Shown here piece by piece: positions 8,033 through 16,277 of a stretch of 38,141 bases of DNA. The DNA comes from Hyphomicrobium sp. (GTDB lineage Bacteria > Pseudomonadota > Alphaproteobacteria > Rhizobiales > Hyphomicrobiaceae). The stretch covers positions 1 to 38,141 of the forward strand of contig NZ_JADZBI010000237.1 in assembly GCF_020852195.1 (NCBI RefSeq). Direction: 5' to 3'. Position numbers and translations under genes: made by a program. The notes under the pieces are model-generated. The model ran no database searches and was not told where the DNA came from. It worked only from the letters and a program-made list of their open reading frames with translations. Positions within the stretch are counted from its first letter, which is position 1, and the number at the start of each line of letters is the position of its first letter.

Positions 8033-9448
8033 ATGGCCGAGCGCGTGGTGCTTGTAACAGGGTCGCTGGCGGAGCCGCGCGTCAAGCGCGTCGCGGAGCA
8101 GGTGGCGAGCGAAAGGCTCGACCCGGTCGTCGCCAACGTCGGCGTCAAGGTCGCCGCGCTGATGACAACGGACATCGTCGAGCGCCGCCTGACGCTGCCC
8201 GAGGGCGCGGATCGCGTGGTGATGCCAGGGCGCTTCCGCGGCGATCTCGAGCGGCTGTCGGATTTCTTCGGCACGCGCTTCGAGCGCGGCCCCGACGAGG
8301 TGGCGGACCTGCCCGAGTATCTCGGGCATGCGAAGGAAAAGGTCGACCTCTCGCAGCACAACGTCACCATTTTCGCCGAGATCGTCGATGCAACCCTGAT
8401 GACGCCGCAGGAGATCGTCACGCGGTCGCGGGTGCTCCGCGCGGACGGGGCGGACGTCATCGATCTCGGCTGCCTGCCCGACAGCCCGTTCCCGCATCTG
8501 GAGGAGGCCATCGCCGCGCTACATGCGGACGGCGTGCGCGTCAGCGTCGACAGCTTCAACTCTGAGGAACTGTCGCGCGCGACGAAGGCTGGCGCCGACT
8601 TCCTGCTCAGCCTCTCGGAGAAGAACATCGCCATCGCGGACGAGGGGCCGGCGGTGCCGATCCTGGTCTCGGCGGGCGCGGCGGACATGGAGTCGCTCGA
8701 CCGCGTGATCGACATCATGATTGCAAAGGGGAAGCCCTATTACGCCGATCCCATCCTCGATCCGATCCACTACGGGTTCGCGGCATCGGTGGCGCGCTAC
8801 GTGGACTTGCGCAAGCGTCGGCCGGAGGTGCCGATCCTGATGGGCATCGGCAACGTCACGGAGCTCACCGATGCCGATACCACCGGCATCAACGCGCTGC
8901 TCATGGGGCTCTGCTCGGAGCTCGACATCACGGCCGTGCTCGCTGTGCAGGTGAGCCCGCACTGCCGCACGGCGATCCGTGAGTTCGACCGCGCGCGGCG
9001 CGAGTTCTACGCAGCCAAGAGGGCAGGCTCGCTACCGCAGGGCTTCGGTGGCGGGCTCATGGCGCTGCGCGACCGCAAGGGTTTCGCCACGACGCCGGAC
9101 GAGGTGCGGACTCTCGCCTCGCAGATCCGCGATGCGAACTACCGCATCGAGGTGGCGGAGGACGGCATCCACATCTACAACAAGGACGGACACCACGTGT
9201 CCGACGATCCGTTCCAGCTCTTTCCGCACCTCGATACGCGGGCGGACGCGGGCCACGCCTTTTATCTCGGCGTCGAGACGGCGCGGGCGGAGATCGCCTA
9301 TAGGCTCGGCAAGCGCTACGCGCAGGATGAGCCCCTGGAGTTCGGCGTCGTCGCCGAGACCAGAGGCTCTGCGGACGACGCGCACCTCATGAAATTCAAG
9401 GACGCCGGCACGACGCTCAAGAAAAGCGAGAAGGCGGAGGGGAGCTAG
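8033..9448 (+). CDS. Dihydropteroate-synthase-like protein (DUF6513 N-terminus)
   Basis: 471-residue soluble protein. An N-terminal region (about 1-110, starting VLVTGSLAEP) matches the DUF6513 family. A TIM-barrel pterin-binding region (about 110-320) follows, with IFAEIVDATLMTP, DVIDLGCLPDS, VSVDSFN and ILMGIGNVTELTDADT. A C-terminal domain lies after about 330. The family is related to the archaeal dihydropteroate-synthase homologue MJ0107 and in bacteria is largely found in methylotrophs that use tetrahydromethanopterin for formaldehyde oxidation. A role in synthesis of that cofactor is the usual inference. ATG at 8033 has a GAGG a few bases upstream. It is the best single marker here for a C1-oxidising lifestyle. 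Confidence 0.82.
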   Translation: MAERVVLVTGSLAEPRVKRVAEQVASERLDPVVANVGVKVAALMTTDIVERRLTLPEGADRVVMPGRFRGDLERLSDFFGTRFERGPDEVADLPEYLGHAKEKVDLSQHNVTIFAEIVDATLMTPQEIVTRSRVLRADGADVIDLGCLPDSPFPHLEEAIAALHADGVRVSVDSFNSEELSRATKAGADFLLSLSEKNIAIADEGPAVPILVSAGAADMESLDRVIDIMIAKGKPYYADPILDPIHYGFAASVARYVDLRKRRPEVPILMGIGNVTELTDADTTGINALLMGLCSELDITAVLAVQVSPHCRTAIREFDRARREFYAAKRAGSLPQGFGGGLMALRDRKGFATTPDEVRTLASQIRDANYRIEVAEDGIHIYNKDGHHVSDDPFQLFPHLDTRADAGHAFYLGVETARAEIAYRLGKRYAQDEPLEFGVVAETRGSADDAHLMKFKDAGTTLKKSEKAEGS

Positions 9449-9490
9449 ATCAGCCAACGGCGGTCATCGAGAGCCGTCGACTTAGGCCGA

Positions 9491-9537
9491 CTTCGGGGCC
9501 GAAGCGGACTTCGGACAGAGCGGTTCGCTCTGTCCGA
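9491..9537. terminator. Tandem hairpins between convergent genes
   Basis: A 6-bp stem CTTCGG/CCGAAG (9491-9504, 2-nt loop) is followed by a perfect 12-bp stem with a 3-nt loop (TCGGACAGAGCG at 9511-9522 pairing with 9526-9537). It lies between the stop codons of the DUF6513 gene and the convergent SDR gene, so it may serve both directions. There is no T-run, so classic rho-independent termination is not assured. Confidence 0.55.
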
Positions 9538-9546
9538 CACGTGACT

Positions 9547-10200
9547 CTAGGGGCTGTAGATGGCTTCCACAGTCCACGAGTCTTTCGGCTGGCTGTGGAG
9601 CTGCCAGAACAATTCGGCGACGGCCTCCGCATCTTTCGAGCCAGGATCGACGAACGCCGCCACGGTGACGGTCGCGACGTGAATGCCATTCGCCTTGAAG
9701 CTCTCGAAGAGGCCCTGCGCAAGTGCGCGGAGGCCGGCCTTGCCGATGCTGAGTGAGAGATAGTCAGGGCTGGGCTGGAGGGCGAAACCGCCGCCTGTCA
9801 GCAGGATCGATCCCGACCCGCGCTCGATCATTTTCGGCGCGGCGGCCTTGGCGGCCGCCTGGGCGCCGCCGACGTTCGTGGCCAGATCGGTGTTGAATGT
9901 CGCCGCCGGCTGTTCTGCAAGCGTCGCCTTTCGCATGGAGGCCGCGTTGTAGTGCAGCACGTCGATTGCGCCGAACTGCTTCTCCACCTCCGCCACCAGG
10001 GTGGCAACGCCCGATGGATCGCTCGTGTCCACTGTTCGGGCCTCGGCCTTGTAGCCGTTGGCCTTGAGCCGGTTCGCAAGCTCCTGCGTTTTGGCGGCAT
10101 TGCGGGCACTCAGAATGACCTGAAAACCTTCCTTGGCAAACCGTTCGGCCGTTGCGAAGCCCATCCCAGGGCCTGCGCCGACACTGAGAAATGTCCTCAT
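9547..10200 (-). CDS. SDR-family oxidoreductase, atypical active site
   Basis: 217-residue Rossmann protein of the short-chain dehydrogenase/reductase superfamily. The nucleotide-binding turn is VGAGPGMGFATA at residues 7-18, and a YNAAS segment stands where NNAG is usual. The usual catalytic Tyr-x3-Lys reads LSIGK within YLSLSIGKAGLRAL, so the tyrosine is not in its canonical place although one lies just before. The catalytic serine segment reads LLTGGGFAL. Substrate unknown. Divergent from the LysR gene at 10292 with 91 bp between starts, which suggests that the LysR protein regulates it. Confidence 0.8.
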   Translation of the reverse strand: MRTFLSVGAGPGMGFATAERFAKEGFQVILSARNAAKTQELANRLKANGYKAEARTVDTSDPSGVATLVAEVEKQFGAIDVLHYNAASMRKATLAEQPAATFNTDLATNVGGAQAAAKAAAPKMIERGSGSILLTGGGFALQPSPDYLSLSIGKAGLRALAQGLFESFKANGIHVATVTVAAFVDPGSKDAEAVAELFWQLHSQPKDSWTVEAIYSP

Positions 10201-10291
10201 GGCAGTTGCTCCTCGACGTTGGAATGGCCATGAGGTAAGCCAATCCAGTCACGCGATAATCAGGTCGCTGTGCATTACATTCGTGCATCAA

Positions 10292-11227
10292 ATGCAGGAA
10301 TTACTCGAGCGTGGGGGTCTGGAGCTTCTGGCGGCCTTCGTGGCCGTTGCCGACAACGGAAGCTTCGCCGAGGCTGCCAAGAGGCTGGGCCGGGACGCCT
10401 CCATCATTTCTCGGCGGGTGAGCCAGCTTGAGAAGCTGCTCGGCGTGCGTCTGCTGTCGCGCACAACGCGACGCGTGGTGCTGACTGAGATTGGCGCGCT
10501 CTACTATCGTCGCGTGCAAGCGTTGCTGGACGAATTGGCGATTGCGAGCCGAGAGGCGAGCCATCTCGCCGCGAGCCCACAAGGTCTGCTCAGGGTTTCG
10601 GTTCCAGTGACCTTCGGGAGGCAGTGGATCGCGCCGCTTCTGCCCGATTTTCTTGCGCGCTACCCGCAGATTCGTGTCGACGCGCGGTTCTCGGATCGCC
10701 TCGTCGATGTCGTATCCGAGGGATTCGATGTGGCCATTAGGGTCGGCGTACTGCGCGACAGCTCATTCACGTCGCGGAAGATTGCGTCCTATCGCAGTCT
10801 TCTTGTGGCCGCGCCGAGCTACCTCTCCCAACACGGCAAACCCAGGACGCCCGCGGATCTGGCCAGGCACGCCTGCTTAGGGTTCTCAGGGCATGCAGAT
10901 TGGCCGGACTGGCTGATGACGAAAGACGGGAAGCGCAAGACGATACGCCCGGTGGGGCCGCTGATCGCCGACAATTCGGAGGTAGTGCTCATGGCTGCGA
11001 TAGAGGGCGCGGGGATCACATTCACGCCTGACTGGCTCGCCGGTCCCGCGCTTCGCGAAGGAAAGCTTGTCGAAATATTGCCGGGATGGAGCGGGAAAGC
11101 GGGAGGTGGCGTGTACGCTATCCTGCCGCCTGGACGCCTGATCCCGACGAAGACACGGCTCTTTGTCGATGAAGTCGCCAAATCGATTAGAGCGGGCTGG
11201 CGGAGCATGGCTCGGGCGGTGAACTAG
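10292..11227 (+). CDS. LysR-family regulator, divergent from the SDR gene
   Basis: 311-residue LysR-type transcription regulator. The N-terminal winged helix (about residues 8-65) contains FVAVADNGSFAEAAKRLGRDASIISRRVSQLEKLLGVRLLSRTTR. A substrate-binding domain follows, with GLLRVSVPVTFGRQWIAPLLPDF and the FDVAIRVG strand typical of the CrgA/DsdC-like subgroup that regulates adjacent oxidoreductases. ATG at 10292 places the helix-turn-helix at the usual distance; the frame is open further upstream, into the SDR promoter region. Likely target: the divergent SDR gene. Effector unknown. Confidence 0.88.
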   Translation: MQELLERGGLELLAAFVAVADNGSFAEAAKRLGRDASIISRRVSQLEKLLGVRLLSRTTRRVVLTEIGALYYRRVQALLDELAIASREASHLAASPQGLLRVSVPVTFGRQWIAPLLPDFLARYPQIRVDARFSDRLVDVVSEGFDVAIRVGVLRDSSFTSRKIASYRSLLVAAPSYLSQHGKPRTPADLARHACLGFSGHADWPDWLMTKDGKRKTIRPVGPLIADNSEVVLMAAIEGAGITFTPDWLAGPALREGKLVEILPGWSGKAGGGVYAILPPGRLIPTKTRLFVDEVAKSIRAGWRSMARAVN

Positions 11228-11349
11228 TCGGCTTCGGGTCACGAGCAGGTGCATATATGCTGCCGGCGCCATGTGCAGCCGGCAACGACCGCTCACCCTC
11301 TTTGTTCCCCTTTTTGCGTTGTCCTAACGCGAAACAGGATAGCGTCGCG

Positions 11350-11982
11350 ATGTTCAGATCCGTCACCCCGCAAGAATTCCAAAATGCAATCGCCGATGGT
11401 CCAGCGTCACCGGCGTTTCATGAGCAGTTTCTCCGGTTCGTCAGCTTCGAGGATCTGATGGACGTGGAAGCCGTGGTTTATGACGGGGATCTGCGGGTCT
11501 CGGGATCTTTCAGGGCGCCGGGCTTGTGCACCCTGATCGTCGGCAATCTGGACGTTGAGGATGTCGTCGACCTGCAATCGCATTTCGACCAGGGCGGCCT
11601 GTTCATCGTCCTCGGCAATGTGACGTGCAGACACTTCATCAGCGAGTACGGTCTGACCGGCTTCATCGATGGCGATCTGGTGGCGCAGGATTCGATCGTG
11701 GCCGACTTCAGCGACTCGGGATTAAGCGTCATCGGTACGCTGCGCACACGCCTGTTCATCGGCTGTGACATCGGGGCCTACGTCGGCGCCGGCGCGGCTA
11801 TGGACTATGGGGTCGGATACTGCACACCGATCGGCGATGACGTAGCGCCGGTCATTCGACCTTTGCACGACGAAAGCGCCACCGCGCGCATTGTCGTTCC
11901 GCCGGCGAACACCGAAGGCTACATGTTCAACGGCGAGCAGTTCGTCGATCTGATCCGGGCCGGACAACCGATTTTCAAGTGA
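11350..11982 (+). CDS. Hypothetical strand-rich protein, 210 aa
   Basis: Not assigned to a family. From about residue 40 to 160 the sequence alternates short hydrophobic strands with G/D turns (VVYDGDLRVSGSF, LIVGNLDVED, FIVLGNVTC, FIDGDLVAQD, LSVIGTLRT, LFIGCDIGA). The spacing of 17-22 residues recalls a parallel beta-helix or bactofilin-like solenoid. The N-terminus holds a TPQEF helix and an FLRF segment. No signal peptide, so probably cytoplasmic. The ATG at 11350 has AGGAT about 8 bases upstream and begins MFRSVTPQEF; an upstream ATG at 11257 would add a Cys/Pro-rich stretch of poor quality. No clear operon partner. Confidence 0.7.
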   Translation: MFRSVTPQEFQNAIADGPASPAFHEQFLRFVSFEDLMDVEAVVYDGDLRVSGSFRAPGLCTLIVGNLDVEDVVDLQSHFDQGGLFIVLGNVTCRHFISEYGLTGFIDGDLVAQDSIVADFSDSGLSVIGTLRTRLFIGCDIGAYVGAGAAMDYGVGYCTPIGDDVAPVIRPLHDESATARIVVPPANTEGYMFNGEQFVDLIRAGQPIFK

Positions 11983-12055
11983 CGTGACATGCCGCATGCC
12001 GCTGGGTGAGTTGGCTGCTCACTCGGCTCGCCGCAGTCGCGCCATGCGCGCTTCG

Positions 12056-13132
12056 TTATGGCGTGATGGCGACCTTCAGGACGCCGTCGCGCTGGTTGGC
12101 GAACAGGTCGTAAGCCGCCTCGATCTGTTCCAGCTTGAAACGGTGCGTCACGAGGCCGCCGAGATCGACGCGGCCCGAGGCGACGACCTCCATCATGCGG
12201 CGCATGCGCTCCTTGCCGCCGGGGCAGAGCGTGGTGCGGATCGACGTGTCGGCGAGGCCGGCTGCGAAAGCGTCGAGCGGAATCTTGAGGTCGGTCGAGT
12301 AGACGCCGAGGCTCGACAGCGTGCCGCCGGGGCGCAGCACGCGGAGCGCGGCCTCGAACGTCGGCTGCGTGCCGAGCGCCTCGATGGCGACGTCGACGCC
12401 GCGGCCGTCGGTCAGGCGCATGATGCCGTCGACCGGGTTCTCGGCCTTGAAGTCGACGACGTGGCTGGCGCCGAGGCTCTTCGCCATCGCGATGCGGGCC
12501 GGCACGGACTCGACGGCGATGATGGTGGTCGCACCCATCAGCTTGGCGCCGGCCGTGGCGCAGAGGCCGATCGGGCCCTGCGCGAAGACCGCGACCGTGT
12601 CGCCGATTTTCACGCCGCCGGTTTCGGCGCCCGAGAAGCCTGTCGACATGATGTCCGGGCACATCAGCACCTGCTCGTCGGTGACGTCGTCGGGGATCCG
12701 GGCCAGGTTGGCCATGGCGTCCGGCACGCGCACGTACTCGGCTTGGCAGCCATCGATGGTGTTGCCGAACTTCCAGCCGCCGATGGCCTTCCAGCCGTGC
12801 TTGGTGCCGGCGCCGTCCTGGGCGCCGCAGCCGCAGAGGCAGGCGTTGCTCCAGCCAGAGGGCGTGATGGCGCCGGCGATAACGCGCTGGCCCTCGCGGT
12901 AACCGGTGACGCCGGAGCCCAGCTTCTCGATGACGCCGACCGGCTCGTGGCCGATGGTCAAGCCCTTCACCACCGGATACTCGCCTTTCAGGATGTGAAC
13001 GTCCGTGCCGCAGATGGTCGTGGTGGTGATGCGCACCAGCGCGTCGGTGGGGCCGATGTCGGGGACGGGCTTGTCGTCGAGGACGATGCGGCCCTTCTCG
13101 ACGAAGATCGCGGCTTTCATCTTCTGCGCCAT
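12056..13132 (-). CDS. Zinc-dependent NAD(P) alcohol dehydrogenase, TbADH-like
   Basis: 358-residue medium-chain dehydrogenase. The catalytic zinc ligands appear as C41 (TICGTDVH), H62 (GHEPVG) and D160 (MCPDIMSTGF). This Cys-His-Asp set is that of secondary-alcohol dehydrogenases such as the Thermoanaerobacter enzyme. The Rossmann region has VAVFAQGPIGLCATAGAKLMGA. The structural-zinc loop has only a reduced cysteine set (ACLCGCG) instead of the four-cysteine pattern, as in several non-structural-zinc relatives. Likely reaction: oxidation of short or secondary alcohols, or the reverse reduction. It stands alone on the minus strand. Confidence 0.9.
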   Translation of the reverse strand: MAQKMKAAIFVEKGRIVLDDKPVPDIGPTDALVRITTTTICGTDVHILKGEYPVVKGLTIGHEPVGVIEKLGSGVTGYREGQRVIAGAITPSGWSNACLCGCGAQDGAGTKHGWKAIGGWKFGNTIDGCQAEYVRVPDAMANLARIPDDVTDEQVLMCPDIMSTGFSGAETGGVKIGDTVAVFAQGPIGLCATAGAKLMGATTIIAVESVPARIAMAKSLGASHVVDFKAENPVDGIMRLTDGRGVDVAIEALGTQPTFEAALRVLRPGGTLSSLGVYSTDLKIPLDAFAAGLADTSIRTTLCPGGKERMRRMMEVVASGRVDLGGLVTHRFKLEQIEAAYDLFANQRDGVLKVAITP

Positions 13133-13301
13133 GGCTACCCTCCAGTGCTCGTATCGGGATTTGCGTTGAGCAGCGGATGCTTAGCGCGTGTGCGCGGCCG
13201 CGCTTTGATCCATGACAACGGCGGCGGCGCTCTCGGGGCAGCATGTGACGCCCTGATTAAGGCGCGGTTTGCCGGATCGATCGATTTGTTCCATCGGGGG
13301 G

Positions 13302-13490
13302 CTAGTCCCCGTCGTCCTCGTCGCAGGGCACGGGGTACTCGATGTCCGGATCGATGCAGCTCTCCTCCTGAATGGTGGCGTGCGCGGCGAGGGCGGTGGC
13401 GATGCAGCCGATGACGAGGCCCGACACGACGAGCCCGACGAGGCGGGCGCTCAGCGGGCGTTTCATTCTCTGATCGGAGGCTCTGCTCAT
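13302..13490 (-). CDS. Small membrane or secreted protein, 62 aa
   Basis: Not recognised. The chosen ATG at 13490 has GGAAG 8 bases upstream. The product has a basic start, one hydrophobic segment (LVGLVVSGLVIGCIATALAA) and a short acidic C-terminal tail with two cysteines (SCIDPDIEYPVPCDEDDG). It could be a single-pass membrane protein or a small exported peptide cleaved after the ALAAHA region. Lies 169 bp upstream of the TbADH-like gene on the same strand. Confidence 0.45.
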   Translation of the reverse strand: MSRASDQRMKRPLSARLVGLVVSGLVIGCIATALAAHATIQEESCIDPDIEYPVPCDEDDGD

Positions 13491-13817
13491 CGCACGACTT
13501 CCGTTCGCGCGGTTGGCATCGACGGGGGCTGAACGGGCTAGGCTCGTCTTTTCCATCATCCCTTGGGCGGCCTTGCGGCGCAACTGCCCGATAGCGCGGC
13601 CCCCCGGCGCTGGGGATCGGATGCACGCGGATGCTTGAATTCCCCGTGTGCGCTAGCTACGTGCGATATGCACGCGTCGATATATCGATGCGCATGTTCA
13701 ACCTCGCAAATCCAAAGGCGGATGCTCCATGACACAGGATCTCGGGATCACGCCGTCCGGTGGGGTCCCAGCGACGTGCGTCGGGGCGCGCCGGATGACA
13801 CGAACGGAGACGTCAGA
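13491..13817. other. Intergenic region with a 12-bp palindrome
   Basis: 327 bp without a convincing gene between divergent genes. It holds a perfect 12-bp palindrome, TCGATATATCGA, at 13677-13688, flanked by GCACGCG and TGCGCATG that partly extend the symmetry. This is a possible regulator site for the alcohol dehydrogenase at 13818. Nothing else was recognised. Confidence 0.4.
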
Positions 13818-14828
13818 ATGACGATCAAAGCCTGGGCCACAACGGCCGCCGACAAGCCGCTCGAGCCGTTCGAATACGATCCGGGCCCCCTCGGCGCCGA
13901 CGATGTGGAGATCGCCGTCGAGACCTGCGGCATCTGCCATTCCGACGTTTCGATGATGCACAACGAGTGGGGCATGACCGCCTATCCGCTGGTGCCGGGG
14001 CACGAGGTGATCGGACGAGTCACCGCGCTCGGCTCGAACGCCAAGGGGCTCTCGGTCGGCCAGCGCGTGGGTGTGGGCTGGGCAGCGGGGAGCTGCATGC
14101 ATTGCCAGCCGTGCCTCAACGGAGACCAAAACCTGTGCGCGACGCACACGGGGACAATCGTCGGCCGTCACGGCGGCTTCGCGGATACGGTGCGGGCGCA
14201 ATGGCCGTGGGCCATTCCGATTCCGGACGGGGTCGATGCCAGGGAGGCGGGTCCGCTGCTCTGCGGCGGCGTTACCGTGTTCACGCCGTTTCGGGCCTTC
14301 GGCATCAGGCCGACCGATCGCGTCGGTGTGGTCGGCATCGGCGGCCTCGGCCACATGGCGCTCAAGTTCGCGCATGCGTGGGGGTGTGAGGTCACGGCGT
14401 TCACGTCGACGGATGCCAAGGCGGAGGAAGCCCGCTCCTTCGGCGCGCACAGTGTGGTCAATACAAAGAGCGGCGGCGACCTCAAGCGCATCGCGGGTAC
14501 GCTCGACCTGCTGATCGTTACGGTCAACGTGCCGCTCGACTGGCCGGCGATGCTGGCGACGCTGCGGCCGAAGGGACGCCTGCATGTCGTGGGTGCCGTG
14601 CTCGAGCCGATCCCGGTTGCGGCGTTCCCGATCATCATGGGCCAGAACAGCGTCTCAGGCTCGCCCAATGGTGCGCCGGTGACATCGCAGCTCATGCTCG
14701 AGTTCTGCGCGCGCCACAAGATCGCGCCGCAGACCGAGCACTTCCCCATCTCCAAGGTCAACGATGCCGTCCAGCACCTGCTCGACGGCAAGGCGCGCTA
14801 CCGCATCGTGCTGGATATCGCGGCCTAG
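13818..14828 (+). CDS. Zinc-dependent alcohol/aldehyde dehydrogenase, YahK/CAD-like
   Basis: 336-residue medium-chain dehydrogenase. Catalytic zinc ligands C40 (GICHSD), H62 (GHEVIG) and C149 (GPLLCGG). The complete structural-zinc set is C93, C96, C99 and C107 (GSCMHCQPC...C). The NADP(H) site is GIGGLGHMALKFA. This is the cinnamyl-alcohol-dehydrogenase/YahK branch, which generally reduces aldehydes with NADPH. ATG at 13818 has GGAGA 7 bases upstream and starts exactly at the conserved region; the frame is open upstream without signals. Aldehyde detoxification would suit a C1-using organism but is inference. Confidence 0.92.
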   Translation: MTIKAWATTAADKPLEPFEYDPGPLGADDVEIAVETCGICHSDVSMMHNEWGMTAYPLVPGHEVIGRVTALGSNAKGLSVGQRVGVGWAAGSCMHCQPCLNGDQNLCATHTGTIVGRHGGFADTVRAQWPWAIPIPDGVDAREAGPLLCGGVTVFTPFRAFGIRPTDRVGVVGIGGLGHMALKFAHAWGCEVTAFTSTDAKAEEARSFGAHSVVNTKSGGDLKRIAGTLDLLIVTVNVPLDWPAMLATLRPKGRLHVVGAVLEPIPVAAFPIIMGQNSVSGSPNGAPVTSQLMLEFCARHKIAPQTEHFPISKVNDAVQHLLDGKARYRIVLDIAA

Positions 14829-14913
14829 GTCGTGTGGACACTTGGGATTGCAAAGTCACAAGCCCATCCGGGATAGGTTCGGTGTCCGGCATCCGACGTT
14901 GGGCAAGCGGAAG

Positions 14914-15012
14914 CTGGCGTGGGTCCCGACCTTCGCCGGGATGACGTTGTGAGGGGGCAGGCGGCATCCACACAACAGACTTCATCTCGACGTAGGCCGG
15001 GACCCACGCCAG
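14914..15012. repeat. REP-like imperfect inverted repeat
   Basis: A 33-bp arm at 14914-14946 is repeated in inverse orientation at 14980-15012 with 5 mismatches. The outer 15 bp, CTGGCGTGGGTCCCG, are identical. The 33-bp spacer has no coding sign. Arms of the type 'cgtgggtcccg...cgccgggatga' are a common dispersed intergenic repeat in alphaproteobacteria. It occupies most of the roughly 300-bp gap between the YahK-like gene and the DUF2478 gene. Confidence 0.75.
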
Positions 15013-15130
15013 TTCCCACGATCGCTATGCCAGCAGGATCCTCGTGCGACGACGCAACGTGTATGGAATGGCGCAACAAGCTCTGTGGCCGGATAGCTGT
15101 CTACACGGCCTAGGGCAGGGTGCTCAGCGA

Positions 15131-15739
15131 TCACGGCAGGACAGTGCGGGCGTCAGGGGACGCCCGCAGGGCGGCCGGCAATAGCGGCGCCTGTCCCCAT
15201 GTGTGCAAGCTCTCCTCGTCGGGCGGGACGATGGCGCCGAACGGCCCGACGAAGGCAAGGTAGCAGTCGCTGAATACCGGTGAAACCGCGGTGATGACCG
15301 GTTTCTCCAGCGAGGCCGCGGCCGTGAATGCCGCCAGAAGGCCGCCGCGCTCCGCCTCGAGCTTTCCGAACTTGCTCAGCACGACGACATCCGCGTCGGC
15401 CAGATCGTCGACCACGTTCTGGCACGCCTCGGCAAAGCCCCGCGCGTCGAGGCAGCAGGCCTGTGAGAGCGGGCCGAGATCCTGATAGATGTCGTAGAGC
15501 GCGCCCGTGCGCAGATTGCGCAGGGTCGCCGCGCCGTTGCGCTTCGGAACTCCCTCGGCCGTCTCCTCGATCACCCCGACGACGCGGCGGCCGGCCGCCG
15601 TCCAGCGCCGGGCTAGGGTGGCGAGCAGGTCCTGGATGGTGCCGCCGGCGGCGCCTTGTACGGCGATGATCCGCGGGGCCGGTTCCAGCGGGCTTGTCCC
15701 GCCGCGGCATTGGGATCTGCGATGATCACCGCTCGACAT
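15131..15739 (-). CDS. DUF2478 family protein
   Basis: 202-residue protein with the pattern of DUF2478: a first strand IIAVQGAAGG (degenerate P-loop), then a VVGVIEET strand, YQDLG, an ACCLD segment, VVLSKFGKLEAERGGL and PVITAV. The family is often encoded beside molybdate transport or molybdoenzyme genes and may be an NTPase related to THEP1, but its function is not established. Start: ATG at 15739, with GGGAT upstream; a longer reading to 15895 would run through a candidate Mo-box and is rejected. Divergent from the small gene at 15879. Confidence 0.8.
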   Translation of the reverse strand: MSSGDHRRSQCRGGTSPLEPAPRIIAVQGAAGGTIQDLLATLARRWTAAGRRVVGVIEETAEGVPKRNGAATLRNLRTGALYDIYQDLGPLSQACCLDARGFAEACQNVVDDLADADVVVLSKFGKLEAERGGLLAAFTAAASLEKPVITAVSPVFSDCYLAFVGPFGAIVPPDEESLHTWGQAPLLPAALRASPDARTVLP

Positions 15740-15839
15740 GGCGATATCCCGGATTACGCGGCGCATCGAGCGTCCGCGCGTAAGATTATTCAGAGTTTCT
15801 GGTCCGTTCCAAGGCTTGTGCTTCTGTCTCGCCTGCCTT

Positions 15840-15867
15840 ATCGCTATATATATCCAAATATAACGTA
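15840..15867. promoter_or_regulatory. Candidate Mo-box (ModE-type operator)
   Basis: ATCGCTATATA at 15840-15850, 6 bp spacer, then AATATAACGTA at 15857-15867. From memory, the ModE/MopAB Mo-box is ATCGCTATATA-N6-TATATAACGAT. The left half agrees at all 11 positions and the right half at 8 of 11. The site stands in an AT-rich island within high-GC DNA and ends 11 bp before the ATG of the gene at 15879. It also lies about 100 bp upstream of the divergent DUF2478 gene, a molybdenum-associated family. Confidence 0.65.
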
Positions 15868-15878
15868 GGGAAGCCGTG

Positions 15879-16256
15879 ATGGACATCGATGTCAAGGTGC
15901 TGACGACCTACAAAGTGAGCGAGGATGGGGAGAAGGTCGCGCTGAGGCTGGTCGATGAGACCGGCACGGAACGATGCCTGAACTTCAAGGTCTCACAGCT
16001 CGGCAACCTGGTGGTGACCTTGCCCAGCCTTATCGAGGCGGCGCTGCGGCAGCAATACCGCGATGCGGCGTTCCGGTTTGCCTATCCCGTCGGCTCCTGG
16101 TCGGTGGAGGAGGCGGTCGATCCGGGCGCGCTGATCGTGACCCTGCGCACGCTCGACGGCTTCGGTGTCAGCTTCTCGCTCGGGCGCGGCAACGCGGAGC
16201 GCCTCGGTCACTCCATGGCCGGGGTCTCGAGGCCGGTCGCGGCGACGACCCATTAG
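15879..16256 (+). CDS. Hypothetical protein, 125 aa, downstream of the Mo-box
   Basis: Not recognised. ATG at 15879 with TAGGGAA 7 bases upstream; an adjoining GTG at 15876 is in frame. The sequence alternates strands and a short helix: an N-terminal VKVLTTYKV strand, a central LPSLIEAALRQQYRD helix, and two C-terminal strands ALIVTLRTLDGFGVSFSLG. No signal peptide or membrane segment. The Mo-box ends immediately upstream, so its expression is likely to depend on molybdenum. It is co-directional with the LysR regulator and formate dehydrogenase that follow, with 90 bp to the LysR gene. A link to formate oxidation or molybdenum status is inference. Confidence 0.7.
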   Translation: MDIDVKVLTTYKVSEDGEKVALRLVDETGTERCLNFKVSQLGNLVVTLPSLIEAALRQQYRDAAFRFAYPVGSWSVEEAVDPGALIVTLRTLDGFGVSFSLGRGNAERLGHSMAGVSRPVAATTH

Positions 16257-16277
16257 CGCAAATTGCCGCGCGTTGCG

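Noticed and set aside
11984-13414. 476-codon frame antisense to the TbADH-like gene
   Set aside because: Ala/Asp/Gly/His-rich shadow with no motif.
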